This document shows, in pieces, positions 8,589 through 16,033 of a stretch of DNA of 64,000 bases. Source of the DNA: Halorubrum aquaticum (GTDB taxonomy: Archaea; Halobacteriota; Halobacteria; Halobacteriales; Haloferacaceae); NCBI RefSeq assembly GCF_900113615.1, contig NZ_FOPZ01000017.1, forward strand, positions 1 through 64,000, given 5' to 3'. Position 1 is the first letter of the stretch. The number at the start of each line of letters is the position of its first letter. The translations under genes were made by a program, and so were the position numbers. The notes beneath the pieces were generated by a model. It saw only the letters and a list, made by a program, of their open reading frames with translations, was not told where the DNA came from and did no database searches.

Positions 8589-9461
8589 ATGCCTCCCGAC
8601 CCGGCGATCCCGACCGTGGCGGGCTCGCTGTCGCTCGGGTCGTTCACGGACCCGCTGCTCGTCGACCCGGAGCCGTCGCTGTTGTCGGCGGTCGTCGAGA
8701 CGTACCGCGAGGCGGCCCCGGAGCTCGTCGATCCCGACCTCTCCACGCTTCGGGCGACCGTCGAGGGGGAGTCGAACCCGGCCGCGACGCCGCCGGATCT
8801 CCCCTCGCTCACCGTGCTCGCGAGCCCCGACGCGTTCGAGACGGTCGCGGACGGATTCCGCGACGCGAGTCGGCTCGCCGCGCTCGTGGCCGCGGACGCG
8901 CTCGAACCCTTGACGCTCCCTGAGCCCCAACCGAACGCGGTCCTCGCCGGCGAGACGGCAGGATGTGTCCTCGTGAGTTCCGTCGGTGAACCGGGGTGGC
9001 GTCGCGTCGGCGACGATCCGACGCTTCGGAGCCGATACGAACCGGTCGTCGCGACCGCCGGCGAGCACCGCCTCCGGACGCCGAGTCGACGCCGCGTGTA
9101 CGGCGCGTTCCGGGACCGATTCGGGGAGGCGGTCGCGGCCGACGTAGTGCGCCTGCTCGAGCCGGGTCCCGACCTCTCCGCAGCCGACCCCGTCGGCCCG
9201 CGAACCCGCGCGTACGTCGTCGGCGCGCGCCACGGCGCACACGACCGGACCCTCCGACGCGCCTGCGAGGACGCCGGACTGGGGAGCCCCTCGACGTTCA
9301 CCCGGGTCAAGCGCCGACTCGTCGACGCCGGACTCCTCGAGACCGAGCGGGTCGCCCGGCCGGTCGGCCGCCCGCGCGAGCGGGTCGTCGCCGTCGGTTC
9401 GCTCGCGGAGCCGTCGCTGGAGACCGTCGCGGACGCGCTCCGGGAGTCGCTCGAGGAGTGA
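8589..9461 (+). CDS. DUF5821/TbsP-like haloarchaeal transcriptional regulator
   Basis: A 290-residue soluble protein. The N-terminal two thirds is an alpha/beta domain rich in short Val/Leu strands. The C-terminal part (about residues 200-275) reads as a winged helix: RRACEDAGLGSPSTFTRVKR is a recognition-helix-like stretch followed by LVDAGLLETE and a basic wing. This arrangement matches my recollection of the DUF5821 family that includes the Haloferax regulator TbsP, which acts on central carbon genes. I could not test the match by alignment, and orthology to TbsP itself is uncertain. It is monocistronic and converges on the RIO-like kinase. Confidence 0.6.
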   Translation: MPPDPAIPTVAGSLSLGSFTDPLLVDPEPSLLSAVVETYREAAPELVDPDLSTLRATVEGESNPAATPPDLPSLTVLASPDAFETVADGFRDASRLAALVAADALEPLTLPEPQPNAVLAGETAGCVLVSSVGEPGWRRVGDDPTLRSRYEPVVATAGEHRLRTPSRRRVYGAFRDRFGEAVAADVVRLLEPGPDLSAADPVGPRTRAYVVGARHGAHDRTLRRACEDAGLGSPSTFTRVKRRLVDAGLLETERVARPVGRPRERVVAVGSLAEPSLETVADALRESLEE

Positions 9462-9487
9462 CCGTCGCCGGTCGACGTGCCGGCCGA

Positions 9488-10393
9488 CTACGTCGACCGA
9501 TCGGCTTCCGAAGGGGCACCCCCGTCGGGGTCGACCCTCCTCCCCCCGTTCCCCTCCCTTCCGGATCCGTTCCCCTCCCCTCCGGCCTCCCGGTCGGCGG
9601 TGGCGCGCTTCTCGATCTCGCCTTTGAGTTCGGCGGCGGCGAAGTCGTGGTCCGGACGGATCGCGACGAAGTCCAGGAACCGGCGGGCCGCGAGCAGCTC
9701 CGCGGGGTCGTAGCTCGCGAGCGCCGCGTCGATCGCAGCCGGTGCGCCGATGAGGGGTTCCAGCGCGGCGAGCGCGCTCGCGAGGTCGTACGACCGGGCG
9801 TCCTCCCGGCCGTCCTCGCTCACGTTCGTCGCGTCGATCACGTAGATCTCCCCGTCGAGGACGAGCACGTTCTCCGCGCGCACGTCGCCGTGTGCGAGCC
9901 CCGCGTCGTGGATCCGCCGCAGGGTCTCGAACAGGTCCGGGGCGAGCTCGCGCTCCCGCTCGTGGTCGACCTCGTCGAGGGTGCGGAACTCGGGGAGGTA
10001 CTCCAACACGAGGACGCCGAACCCGTCCACCTCGAACGCCTCGATCGGCTCGGGCGCGTTCACGCCGATCTCCCGGACCTTCCGGGTGGCCTCGAGCTCG
10101 TGGCGGGCCATCTCGTAGGGCGTCTCGTGGCGCTCGAAGAAGCCCTCGGTGCCGGCGGAGAAGGCTCCGAGGTTTCGGCCGGTGGTGAAAAGCGTGTGGA
10201 CGAGCGTGTTCTGTCGGGTTATCACCTTCACGAAGAGGTCGTCGTCGAGCACGAACGGGATCGACAGCCAGTTGTCGGCGTCGAGGAACTCGACGCGGAC
10301 GCCCTCGCGGTCGTAGCGGTCCGCCAACTCGCGGACGACCCCCTCCAGCTCGGGCCAGCTCGCGGTCCCGCGGACGAGTCGGCGGAACTCCAT
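9488..10393 (-). CDS. RIO-type Ser/Thr protein kinase
   Basis: A 301-residue kinase-like protein. The ATP-binding Lys is in LFVKVITRQ at about residue 55, the catalytic loop is HGDVRAENVLV (His-x-Asp, later Asn) and the metal-binding Asp is in IDATNVSE, as in RIO/Bud32-like kinases that lack the usual activation loop. The ATG at 10393 was preferred to one four codons upstream because MEFRRLVRG resembles a natural start. The C-terminal tail is Gly/Asn/Arg-rich and holds an in-frame 21-bp tandem duplication at 9546-9587 (EGNGSGR, EGNGGR). Substrate unknown; ribosome- or tRNA-related roles are typical of the family. Divergent from the acyl-CoA dehydrogenase gene. Confidence 0.8.
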   Translation of the reverse strand: MEFRRLVRGTASWPELEGVVRELADRYDREGVRVEFLDADNWLSIPFVLDDDLFVKVITRQNTLVHTLFTTGRNLGAFSAGTEGFFERHETPYEMARHELEATRKVREIGVNAPEPIEAFEVDGFGVLVLEYLPEFRTLDEVDHERERELAPDLFETLRRIHDAGLAHGDVRAENVLVLDGEIYVIDATNVSEDGREDARSYDLASALAALEPLIGAPAAIDAALASYDPAELLAARRFLDFVAIRPDHDFAAAELKGEIEKRATADREAGGEGNGSGREGNGGRRVDPDGGAPSEADRST

Positions 10394-10448
10394 ACACCGG
10401 GTCAACGCGCCCGCGACTCATAAAGGATCGCGAGCGCCTCGAAACGAC

Positions 10449-10474
10449 GTGATCGATCGTCGGTGATCGATCGT
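10449..10474. promoter_or_regulatory. Two direct copies of GTGATCGATCGT upstream of an acyl-CoA dehydrogenase gene
   Basis: Identical 12-bp sequences at 10449-10460 and 10463-10474 repeat with a 14-base period and each contains the palindrome GATCGATC. They end 13 bases before the TATA-like box, where an archaeal activator would bind. The regulator is unknown. Confidence 0.5.
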
Positions 10475-10487
10475 GACGGTCGCATCG

Positions 10488-10493
10488 TTTATG
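10488..10493 (+). promoter_or_regulatory. TATA-like box (TTTATG)
   Basis: Lies 26-31 bases before the ATG at 10519, consistent with a leaderless transcript of the acyl-CoA dehydrogenase gene. Confidence 0.55.
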
Positions 10494-10518
10494 CTCGCGG
10501 CGGGGGAAACCTCCCTCC

Positions 10519-11664
10519 ATGGAGTTCGAGCCGTCCGCGGAACACCGGATGATACGGGACACCGTCAGGGAGTTCTGTGAGTCCGAGATCCGGCCGATCG
10601 CCCAGGAGATCGAGGACGACCACCGGTTCCCCGAGGAGGTGTTCGCGGCGCTCGCCGACCTCGACGTGATGGGGATCCCCGTGAGCGAGGCGTACGGCGG
10701 GCTCGGCGGCGATCAGTTGATGTACGCGCTCGTCACCGAGGAACTGGGCCGGGTCTCCGGCGGGATAGGGCTCTCGTACGCGGCACACACCTCCCTCGGC
10801 GCGAAGCCGATCGAGGCGTTCGGGACCGAGGCCCAGAAGGAGGAGTGGCTCCGCCCGCTGGCGGAGGGCGACGGGATCGGCGCGTGGGCGCTGACGGAGC
10901 CGGGGAGCGGCTCGGACGCCTCCGGCATGGAGACGACCGCCGAGTACGACCCCGACGCCGACGAGTACGTCCTGAACGGGACGAAGCAGTTCATCACGAA
11001 CGCGAACGTCGCGAACTCGGTGCTGGTGAAGGCGGTCACCGACCCCGACGCGGGGTACGACGGGATCTCGACGTTCATCGTCGACCCCGACGACGACGGC
11101 TTCGAGGTGGTCACCGTCTGGGAGAAGATGGGGCTGAACTGCTCGCCCACCTGCGAGATCGCCTTCGACGACCTCCGGCTCCCGGCCGACCGGCTGCTCG
11201 GCGAGGAGGGCGACGGCTGGGAGCAGACGATGTCGACGCTCGACGGCGGCCGGATCTCCATCGCCGCGCTGTCGGTCGGGCTCGCGCAGGGAGCCTACGA
11301 GGCCGCAAAGGAGTACGCGGGCGAGCGCGAGCAGTTCGGCAAGCCCATCGCGGAGTTCGACGCGATCCGTGACAAGATAGTCCACATGTACCGCCAGATC
11401 GAGCGCGCCCGACTCCTGACGCACAAGGCGGCGACGCGGTACGACGCCGGCGAGCCCGTCACGAAGGCGTCGGCGCTCGCGAAGCTCGACGCCAGCGAGG
11501 CCGCCCGTGAGGTGGCCGAGGAAGCCGTCCAGACGCTCGGCGGGTACGGCTACACCACCGACTTCGCCCCCCAGCGGTTCTACCGCGACGCGAAGCTCAT
11601 GGAGATCGGCGAGGGGACGAGCGAGATCCAGCACGTCGTCCTCGGCCGGGAGCTCGGCCTGTAG
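10519..11664 (+). CDS. Acyl-CoA dehydrogenase
   Basis: A 381-residue FAD enzyme that introduces the alpha-beta double bond into acyl-CoA and passes electrons to an electron-transfer flavoprotein. FAD-binding signatures are AWALTEPGSGSDASG at about residues 120-134 and FITNANVANS; the C-terminal helical domain has REQFGKPIAEFDAI and QTLGGYGYTTDF. A Glu in RDAKLMEIGEGTSEIQ is the probable catalytic base at the short/branched-chain position. Length is typical. Chain-length preference cannot be told. No thiolase or CoA ligase is adjacent, so it is an isolated gene under its own promoter. Confidence 0.95.
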   Translation: MEFEPSAEHRMIRDTVREFCESEIRPIAQEIEDDHRFPEEVFAALADLDVMGIPVSEAYGGLGGDQLMYALVTEELGRVSGGIGLSYAAHTSLGAKPIEAFGTEAQKEEWLRPLAEGDGIGAWALTEPGSGSDASGMETTAEYDPDADEYVLNGTKQFITNANVANSVLVKAVTDPDAGYDGISTFIVDPDDDGFEVVTVWEKMGLNCSPTCEIAFDDLRLPADRLLGEEGDGWEQTMSTLDGGRISIAALSVGLAQGAYEAAKEYAGEREQFGKPIAEFDAIRDKIVHMYRQIERARLLTHKAATRYDAGEPVTKASALAKLDASEAAREVAEEAVQTLGGYGYTTDFAPQRFYRDAKLMEIGEGTSEIQHVVLGRELGL

Positions 11665-11685
11665 GCGGCACCGCTCGGCGGCGAG

Positions 11686-12294
11686 TCAATCGGCGGCTCG
11701 CTCGTCCCCGAAGGCGACGAGGTCGTCGTCGACGCCACGGATGCTCTCCGCGAGCCGCGACCCCTCCGGCACCGACGCGAGGAACTCCGGCGAGCCGAAC
11801 GACGCCTCGCCGTTGACCGAGAGGTACCCCAGATCGGCCGGATCGCCGTCGAGTCCGGTGAGGAACCCGACGGTTCGCGCGGTCGGCACGTCGCCGACGC
11901 TTCCGGTCGGATCGACCGAACCGTACAGGCCGCGGTGGGTCGCGACGTGGTGGACGCAGGTCGGCGTTGGCGCGAAGAACAGGAGGTAGCGCGCGCCCGG
12001 TCCGTCCCGTCCCAGCTTCGGACGGAGCCGATGGGCCTCGTCCGCGTGGAAGTACCGCTCGGTCCGGCGGTACTGTCTGAGGACCTCGTTCGCGCCGGTG
12101 GCGCGGCGCACGGCGGCGTCGGATTTGAGCTCGATGACGTGGTCGACCCGATCCGGGAGACGAAGCCGGACGTAGACGTCGACGACCCCGCGGCGGCCCT
12201 CCGCGTCGTACGGCTCCTCGAGCCGGATCTCGGGGTCGTCGTGGGCGGTCCCGTAGTGGTCGACGACCCGCGTCGCCAGTTCGTCCTCCCGCAT
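11686..12294 (-). CDS. PD-(D/E)XK nuclease-like conserved protein
   Basis: A 202-residue protein with no known name. Residues 30-75 read RRGVVDVYVRL, then HVIELKSDAAV, then VLRQYRRTERYF. An Asp on one strand, a Glu-x-Lys on the next strand and a following helix with Gln is the core pattern of PD-(D/E)XK nucleases and related non-catalytic domains. The rest (RYLLFFAPTPTCVHHVATH, then a poorly conserved tail) has no recognisable fold. It is single-copy here with no methylase or helicase beside it, so a restriction role is not supported. Nuclease activity is inferred from motif geometry alone. Confidence 0.6.
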   Translation of the reverse strand: MREDELATRVVDHYGTAHDDPEIRLEEPYDAEGRRGVVDVYVRLRLPDRVDHVIELKSDAAVRRATGANEVLRQYRRTERYFHADEAHRLRPKLGRDGPGARYLLFFAPTPTCVHHVATHRGLYGSVDPTGSVGDVPTARTVGFLTGLDGDPADLGYLSVNGEASFGSPEFLASVPEGSRLAESIRGVDDDLVAFGDERAAD

Positions 12295-12407
12295 GGCTCC
12301 GGCGAGGCGGCGGCGACGCTTAAGGGTCCGCTTCGCAAGCGGATCGATCGCCGATCGTCCCGGCGGTTTCGTCCCGTCGAACCGGTGCCCCGCCGACCGT
12401 TCGTCAG

Positions 12408-12427
12408 AAATATATGAAATAATATAC
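12408..12427 (+). promoter_or_regulatory. A/T-rich promoter region of the third halocyanin gene
   Basis: The run from 12405 to 12430 (aaatatatgaaataatatac) is almost pure A/T. Two TATA-like hexamers overlap. The ATG at 12502 would then have a leader of about 50 bases, similar to the tandem halocyanin-like gene. Confidence 0.5.
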
Positions 12428-12501
12428 TTTCGTGTCCGTGTATTCCCGAGAAACGAGAGGAATCAAGGGGTTTGTATGTCTTCGAGCCCTACGATCCGGA
12501 G

Positions 12502-13029
12502 ATGACACGAAGACTGTCCAGACGGCGGTACGTCGTCGGAACCGGCGCGGCGCTGACCACCGGTGCGCTCGCGGGCTGTTCGGGTGGCGGCGGCGACGAC
12601 GGAGACGGCAGCGGCGGGGACGGCGGGAGCGACGGCTCCGCCGGCGAGCCCGCCGACGACGTGCCGAGCGGGATCGACGACTACCTCACGGAGGGCGAGG
12701 CCCGCCTGTACGAGGGGACGATCATGGACTACACCGGGCAGGACGAGGTCGTCGTCGACGTGGGTGCCGGCGACGTCGGGTTCGCGTTCGACCCCGCCGC
12801 GATCCGGATCTCCGCCGGCACGACGGTCGTCTGGGAGTGGACCGGCGAGGGCGGCGCACACAACGTCGCTTCCGTGGAGGGATCCGACGCCGAGTTCAAC
12901 AGCGGCGATGCCGTCGCCGAGGAGGGCGAGACCTTCGAGCAGTCCTTCGATGCGGCCGGGATCCAACTGTACCACTGTACGCCCCACCAGGCTAACGGGA
13001 TGCTCGGCGGGATCGAAGTCGTCGAGTAG
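12502..13029 (+). CDS. Halocyanin (blue-copper lipoprotein)
   Basis: A 175-residue exported copper protein. The N terminus has twin arginines (RRLSRRRYVVG) and the lipobox LAGC, then a Gly/Asp/Ser linker. The cupredoxin domain carries His in GGAHNV and Cys, His and Met in YHCTPHQANGM, so the type-1 copper site is complete. It shares TTVVWEWTGEGG with the halocyanins at 5.6 and 7.9 kb. The ATG at 12502 is preferred because it places the Tat motif at the N terminus; an in-frame TTG at 12472 is unlikely. A terminal oxidase subunit is encoded 1.8 kb downstream, but a functional pairing is only a possibility. Confidence 0.92.
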   Translation: MTRRLSRRRYVVGTGAALTTGALAGCSGGGGDDGDGSGGDGGSDGSAGEPADDVPSGIDDYLTEGEARLYEGTIMDYTGQDEVVVDVGAGDVGFAFDPAAIRISAGTTVVWEWTGEGGAHNVASVEGSDAEFNSGDAVAEEGETFEQSFDAAGIQLYHCTPHQANGMLGGIEVVE

Positions 13030-13131
13030 TCGAGACCGCGGGCGACGCGGAACGGGTCCGGTAACACCGACGTCAGCCGGTTTCCTCCCCGTCCACGCGT
13101 GTACAAGTACCATCGGAGCGTAGTCTCTGAC

Positions 13132-14091
13132 ATGAGCCAACAGCGGGGTCTCGAGACTCCCGGCATCCACCACGTGACCGCGATCGCCGGCGACCCGAAC
13201 GCCAACCACGCCTTCTACACCGAGACGCTCGGCCTCCGACTCGTCAAGCGGAGCGTCAACCAGGACGACGTGGGCGTCTACCACCTGTTCTACGCCGACG
13301 ACGCCGGCAACCCGGGAACGAGCATGACCTTCTTCCCGTACGTCGGGGCCCGGTCCGGCCGCGTCGGGGCCGGCCAGGCCACGACGGTGTCGTTCACGAT
13401 ACCCGCCGCGTCGGTCGACTACTGGGCCGACCGGCTCGCGGAGCGCGGCGTCGACGTCGAGACGCGAGAGCGGTTCGGCGACGCGGTCGTCGCGTTCGCC
13501 GACCCCGACGGGCTCCCGCTCGAACTCGTCGGCCGCGAGGACGCGCCCGCCGGCGACCCGCCGACGGGTCCGGTTCCCGACGAACACGCGATCCGCGGGT
13601 TCTTCTCGGTCGAACTCTCCCTCTCCGACGCCGGGAGCACGGTCGACCTCCTGGAGGCGATGGGCTACGCGGAGACCGAACGCGACGACGCCGGCCACCG
13701 TCGTCGGTTCGAGACCGACGGCGACCTCGGCTTCGTCGTCGACGTGGTCACCGATCCCGCGACGCCGCGGGGAACGCCCGGCGCGGGGACCGTCCACCAC
13801 GTCGCGTACCGCGTCACGGACGAGGAACAGGAGTCGTGGCGCGGATTGCTTCAAGAGCACGGGCTCCGCCCGAGCGAGGTCATCGATCGCAAGTGGTTCC
13901 GGTCGGTGTACGCCCGCACCCGCGGCGGCGTGCTCTTCGAGTTCGCGACCGGTGGGCCCGGCTACGACGTCGACGAGCCGCGGTCGGCGCTCGGCGAGCG
14001 GCTGGTCCTGCCCGAGTGGCTGGAGGACCGTCGCGAGGAGATCGAGGAGGGGCTTCCGGAACTCGAGACCGGCGCGCCCACGCCGGAGTAG
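13132..14091 (+). CDS. VOC-family ring-cleaving dioxygenase-like protein (MhqO/LinE type)
   Basis: A 319-residue protein with two vicinal-oxygen-chelate modules. Module 1 starts GIHHVTAIAG and continues FYTETLGLRLVKRSVN and HLFYADDAGNPGT, the standard signature of the MhqO-like extradiol dioxygenase group. Module 2 has TVHHVAYRV and VLFEFATGGPG. The expected metal ligands (His, His, Glu) are therefore all present. Relatives open (hydro)quinone or catechol rings, or detoxify quinones. The ATG at 13132 gives the family N terminus (MSQQRGLETPGIHH); the upstream in-frame start is not conserved-looking. Substrate cannot be inferred from context. Confidence 0.85.
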   Translation: MSQQRGLETPGIHHVTAIAGDPNANHAFYTETLGLRLVKRSVNQDDVGVYHLFYADDAGNPGTSMTFFPYVGARSGRVGAGQATTVSFTIPAASVDYWADRLAERGVDVETRERFGDAVVAFADPDGLPLELVGREDAPAGDPPTGPVPDEHAIRGFFSVELSLSDAGSTVDLLEAMGYAETERDDAGHRRRFETDGDLGFVVDVVTDPATPRGTPGAGTVHHVAYRVTDEEQESWRGLLQEHGLRPSEVIDRKWFRSVYARTRGGVLFEFATGGPGYDVDEPRSALGERLVLPEWLEDRREEIEEGLPELETGAPTPE

Positions 14092-14109
14092 GTTCGGCTT
14101 CCGCCGGAG

Positions 14110-14628
14110 CTACCGCAGACACGCCCATCGCACGTCGACGAGTCGGTCGTGCTCTCCGCTTATCGTCGGACGCGCCAAGTGGTCGTTGGCGTCGACGCCG
14201 CGCTCCGCGAGCCCGCGTAACGCCTCCTCGAGCGAGCGGTCCGACCGCTCGACGCTGGCGTCGCGGACGTACGGCACGTCCCGCGGCTCCTCGAGCGAGT
14301 TGGTCGTCTCGATCCGGTCGGTGAGGTCGCTCCCGAACGCGTGGGGGGGCTGGTGGAACTCCCAACCGTTCACGGTGACGAGCAGCCAGACGTCGCCGTG
14401 GACCGCGTGGTACTCGCCGGTCACGGCCGCGGGGTCACCGGCGACGATCCGGTTCAACACTTCCGTCTTCGTTCGGTACAGCGCGTCCTTCCGCGCGGAA
14501 GCGACGTTGCTCTCGGTGACGTCGCCGCGGTCGTAGGCGGCGGTCGCCTCGTCGGCGAGCCGCTTCGCGACCTTGTTCACGACGTAGAGCGATTCGAGCA
14601 GGTCGTCGTCGGGTTCGAGCGGTTCCAC
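14110..14628 (-). CDS. Conserved haloarchaeal protein of unknown function
   Basis: Probably 172 residues from a GTG at 14628 (VEPLEPDDDLLESLYVVNKV). The first half is helical and charged (AKRLADEATAAYDRGD, then ASARKDALYRTKTEVL). The second half has beta-strand-like stretches (DVWLLVTVNGWEFHQPPHAF). An in-frame ATG at 14781 would add 51 residues of poor composition and run into the promoter of the divergent oxidase-subunit gene, so I prefer the later start. I do not recognise the family with confidence and no domain with known function is visible. It converges on the dioxygenase-like gene, 18 bases away. Confidence 0.55.
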   Translation of the reverse strand: MEPLEPDDDLLESLYVVNKVAKRLADEATAAYDRGDVTESNVASARKDALYRTKTEVLNRIVAGDPAAVTGEYHAVHGDVWLLVTVNGWEFHQPPHAFGSDLTDRIETTNSLEEPRDVPYVRDASVERSDRSLEEALRGLAERGVDANDHLARPTISGEHDRLVDVRWACLR

Positions 14629-14757
14629 GGTTCCCTCGGTGGATCGTCGAGGGATCCGCGCGTCGCGGGGATATGCGTTTCGGGCCGTCGACGACCCGGG
14701 GACCCGGTCGCCGGACCTCCCTGGAGGTCGATCGTCGGCCCCCCGGATGGTTAATTC

Positions 14758-14764
14758 TTTAAGC
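14758..14764 (+). promoter_or_regulatory. TATA-like box (TTTAAGC)
   Basis: Lies 26-32 bases before the ATG at 14790, fitting a leaderless oxidase-subunit transcript. It also argues against the upstream start of the divergent gene. Confidence 0.55.
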
Positions 14765-14789
14765 ACGCGGACGAAGGTCATCTCAAGAA

Positions 14790-15065
14790 ATGTCGTCCGA
14801 CTCCGTCAAACTGTACTCGGCGATATACCTCGCGCTCCTGTTCGCGGCGATCCTGAACTTCGTTCTCTTCGAGGTCGAGTTCTTCGGCTTCACGTACTGG
14901 GAGGCGTTCGCCGGGACGATGGTCATCTCCGTGGTCAAGACCGTCCTCATCGTCGCGTACTTCCAGCACCTGCGCTGGGAGAACCGCTCCCTGACGTACC
15001 TGATGGGGCTCGCGCTCGCGTTGACCATGCTGCTCATGGCCGCGGCCGCGTACTCGATCTCGTGA
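14790..15065 (+). CDS. Cytochrome oxidase subunit IV family protein
   Basis: A 91-residue membrane protein with three predicted helices (SAIYLALLFAAILNFVLF, then AGTMVISVVKTVLIVAYF, then LALALTMLLMAAAAYSI). The loop after helix 2 carries YFQHLRWENRS, the signature of the prokaryotic subunit IV (CyoD/COX4_pro) family of haem-copper oxidases. Subunit IV is a small accessory chain without cofactors that helps assembly. The catalytic subunits are not in the window. The gene has its own promoter, and a 21-bp tandem duplication starts at its stop codon. Confidence 0.85.
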   Translation: MSSDSVKLYSAIYLALLFAAILNFVLFEVEFFGFTYWEAFAGTMVISVVKTVLIVAYFQHLRWENRSLTYLMGLALALTMLLMAAAAYSIS

Positions 15066-15102
15066 GAACGACACGGAAACTCGTGGGAACGACACGGACG
15101 AT
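15061..15102. repeat. 21-bp tandem duplication including a stop codon
   Basis: Copies 15061-15081 and 15082-15102 share CGTG(A/G)GAACGACACGGA. The first includes the oxidase-subunit TGA at 15063-15065; the second lies wholly outside the gene. The original coding end is preserved because the duplication extends downstream. Confidence 0.8.
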
Positions 15103-15116
15103 CACCTCGTCGCGGG

Positions 15117-15124
15117 ATTTTTTG
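15117..15124 (+). promoter_or_regulatory. T-rich element: promoter and/or terminator
   Basis: ATTTTTTG lies 24-31 bases before the ATG at 15148, the place of a TATA box for the acetyltransferase gene. It is also the first T-run after the oxidase subunit, as expected of an archaeal U-rich terminator. The two roles are not exclusive. Confidence 0.45.
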
Positions 15125-15147
15125 TAGTCGCGGGAGTATCACCCGGT

Positions 15148-15897
15148 ATGGACCTGCGAGCCGCGACCGCGGAGGACGTCGGATCGATCCGTGAGGTGGC
15201 GTTAGCGTCGCTTTCCGCCTCCTACGGCCACGCCGTCGACGAGGCCCTGCTCTCGGAGGCCGTCGAGAACTGGTACGGGGCCGACGACGTGGGAGAGGAC
15301 ATCGCCGACCCGGACACGGTCTGTCCGGTCGCGGTCGTCGACGGCGAGGTCGTCGCGTTCGCGGAGAGCTACGTCGTCGACCGCCGCGAGCGGGTCGGCG
15401 AGATCGACTGGCTCCACGTCCACCCGGACCACCGGGAGTCGGGGATCGGCTCGGCCCTGCTCGAACGCGTCGAGGCCGAACTGCGCGACCGCGACGTCGA
15501 CAGCGTCGAGGGGAAGGTCCTCGTCGACAACGAGGCCGGGACCGCCTTCTACGAGCGCGAGGGATACGAGCTCTCGGGTGAGCGCGTCGTCGACATCGGC
15601 GACGAGCGGTTCCAGGAGCGGCTCTATCGCAAGCGGATCGGTCGTGACGGCACGCTTCGGGAGGGGATCTACGAGACGGCCGACGGCGAGACGGTGTACG
15701 TCGCCTTCGACGAGAGCGAACGCGGGTCGAAGGCCCCCTTCTACGTCGCGTACGCCGACGCCGACCACGAGAGCCGATACGGCTACTTCTGTGGGAACTG
15801 CCAGGGAACGAACGTCGCGATCGACACGATGGACGCCGTGGAGTGTCTCGACTGTGAGAACCGTCGAAAGGCGGCGCGGTGGGACGCGGCGTACTGA
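15148..15897 (+). CDS. GNAT acetyltransferase with C-terminal DUF5816 zinc-ribbon-like domain
   Basis: A 249-residue two-domain protein. Residues 1-155 are a GNAT domain: the acetyl-CoA loop is HPDHRESGIGSALLERVEA, followed by KVLVDNEAGTAFYEREGYE. Residues 165-249 form a domain I recall as DUF5816, with strands TVYVAFDE and APFYVAYA and a Cys-rich end (CGNCQG, then CLDCENRR) likely to bind zinc. The fusion is seen directly. GNAT enzymes acetylate amines on proteins or small molecules; the substrate here is unknown. Its own promoter is likely and the downstream gene is convergent. Confidence 0.8.
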   Translation: MDLRAATAEDVGSIREVALASLSASYGHAVDEALLSEAVENWYGADDVGEDIADPDTVCPVAVVDGEVVAFAESYVVDRRERVGEIDWLHVHPDHRESGIGSALLERVEAELRDRDVDSVEGKVLVDNEAGTAFYEREGYELSGERVVDIGDERFQERLYRKRIGRDGTLREGIYETADGETVYVAFDESERGSKAPFYVAYADADHESRYGYFCGNCQGTNVAIDTMDAVECLDCENRRKAARWDAAY

Positions 15898-15932
15898 CGC
15901 GTCGACCTCGGCGCGGGTCTCCCGTGCGGCAT

Positions 15933-15990
15933 GACTCGTCCCTCGTACAGCCCGACTCGTTCCTCGTACGCCCCGACTCCTCCTCCGCTC
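15933..15990. repeat. 21-bp tandem repeat between convergent genes
   Basis: Copies 15933-15953 and 15954-15974 begin GACTCGT(C/T)CCTCGTAC and differ at three positions; a third, decayed copy starts at 15975. The block sits between the stops of the acetyltransferase and cobB, so it is non-coding. Confidence 0.8.
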
Positions 15991-16033
15991 GGCTCCCGCC
16001 GACCTTCCGTCCGCTCCTTCCGGTTCGGTCGGT

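Noticed and set aside
7911-10562. An 883-residue minus-strand open frame
   Set aside because: It is antisense to the halocyanin and DUF5821 genes and off-frame to the kinase; no domain is visible.
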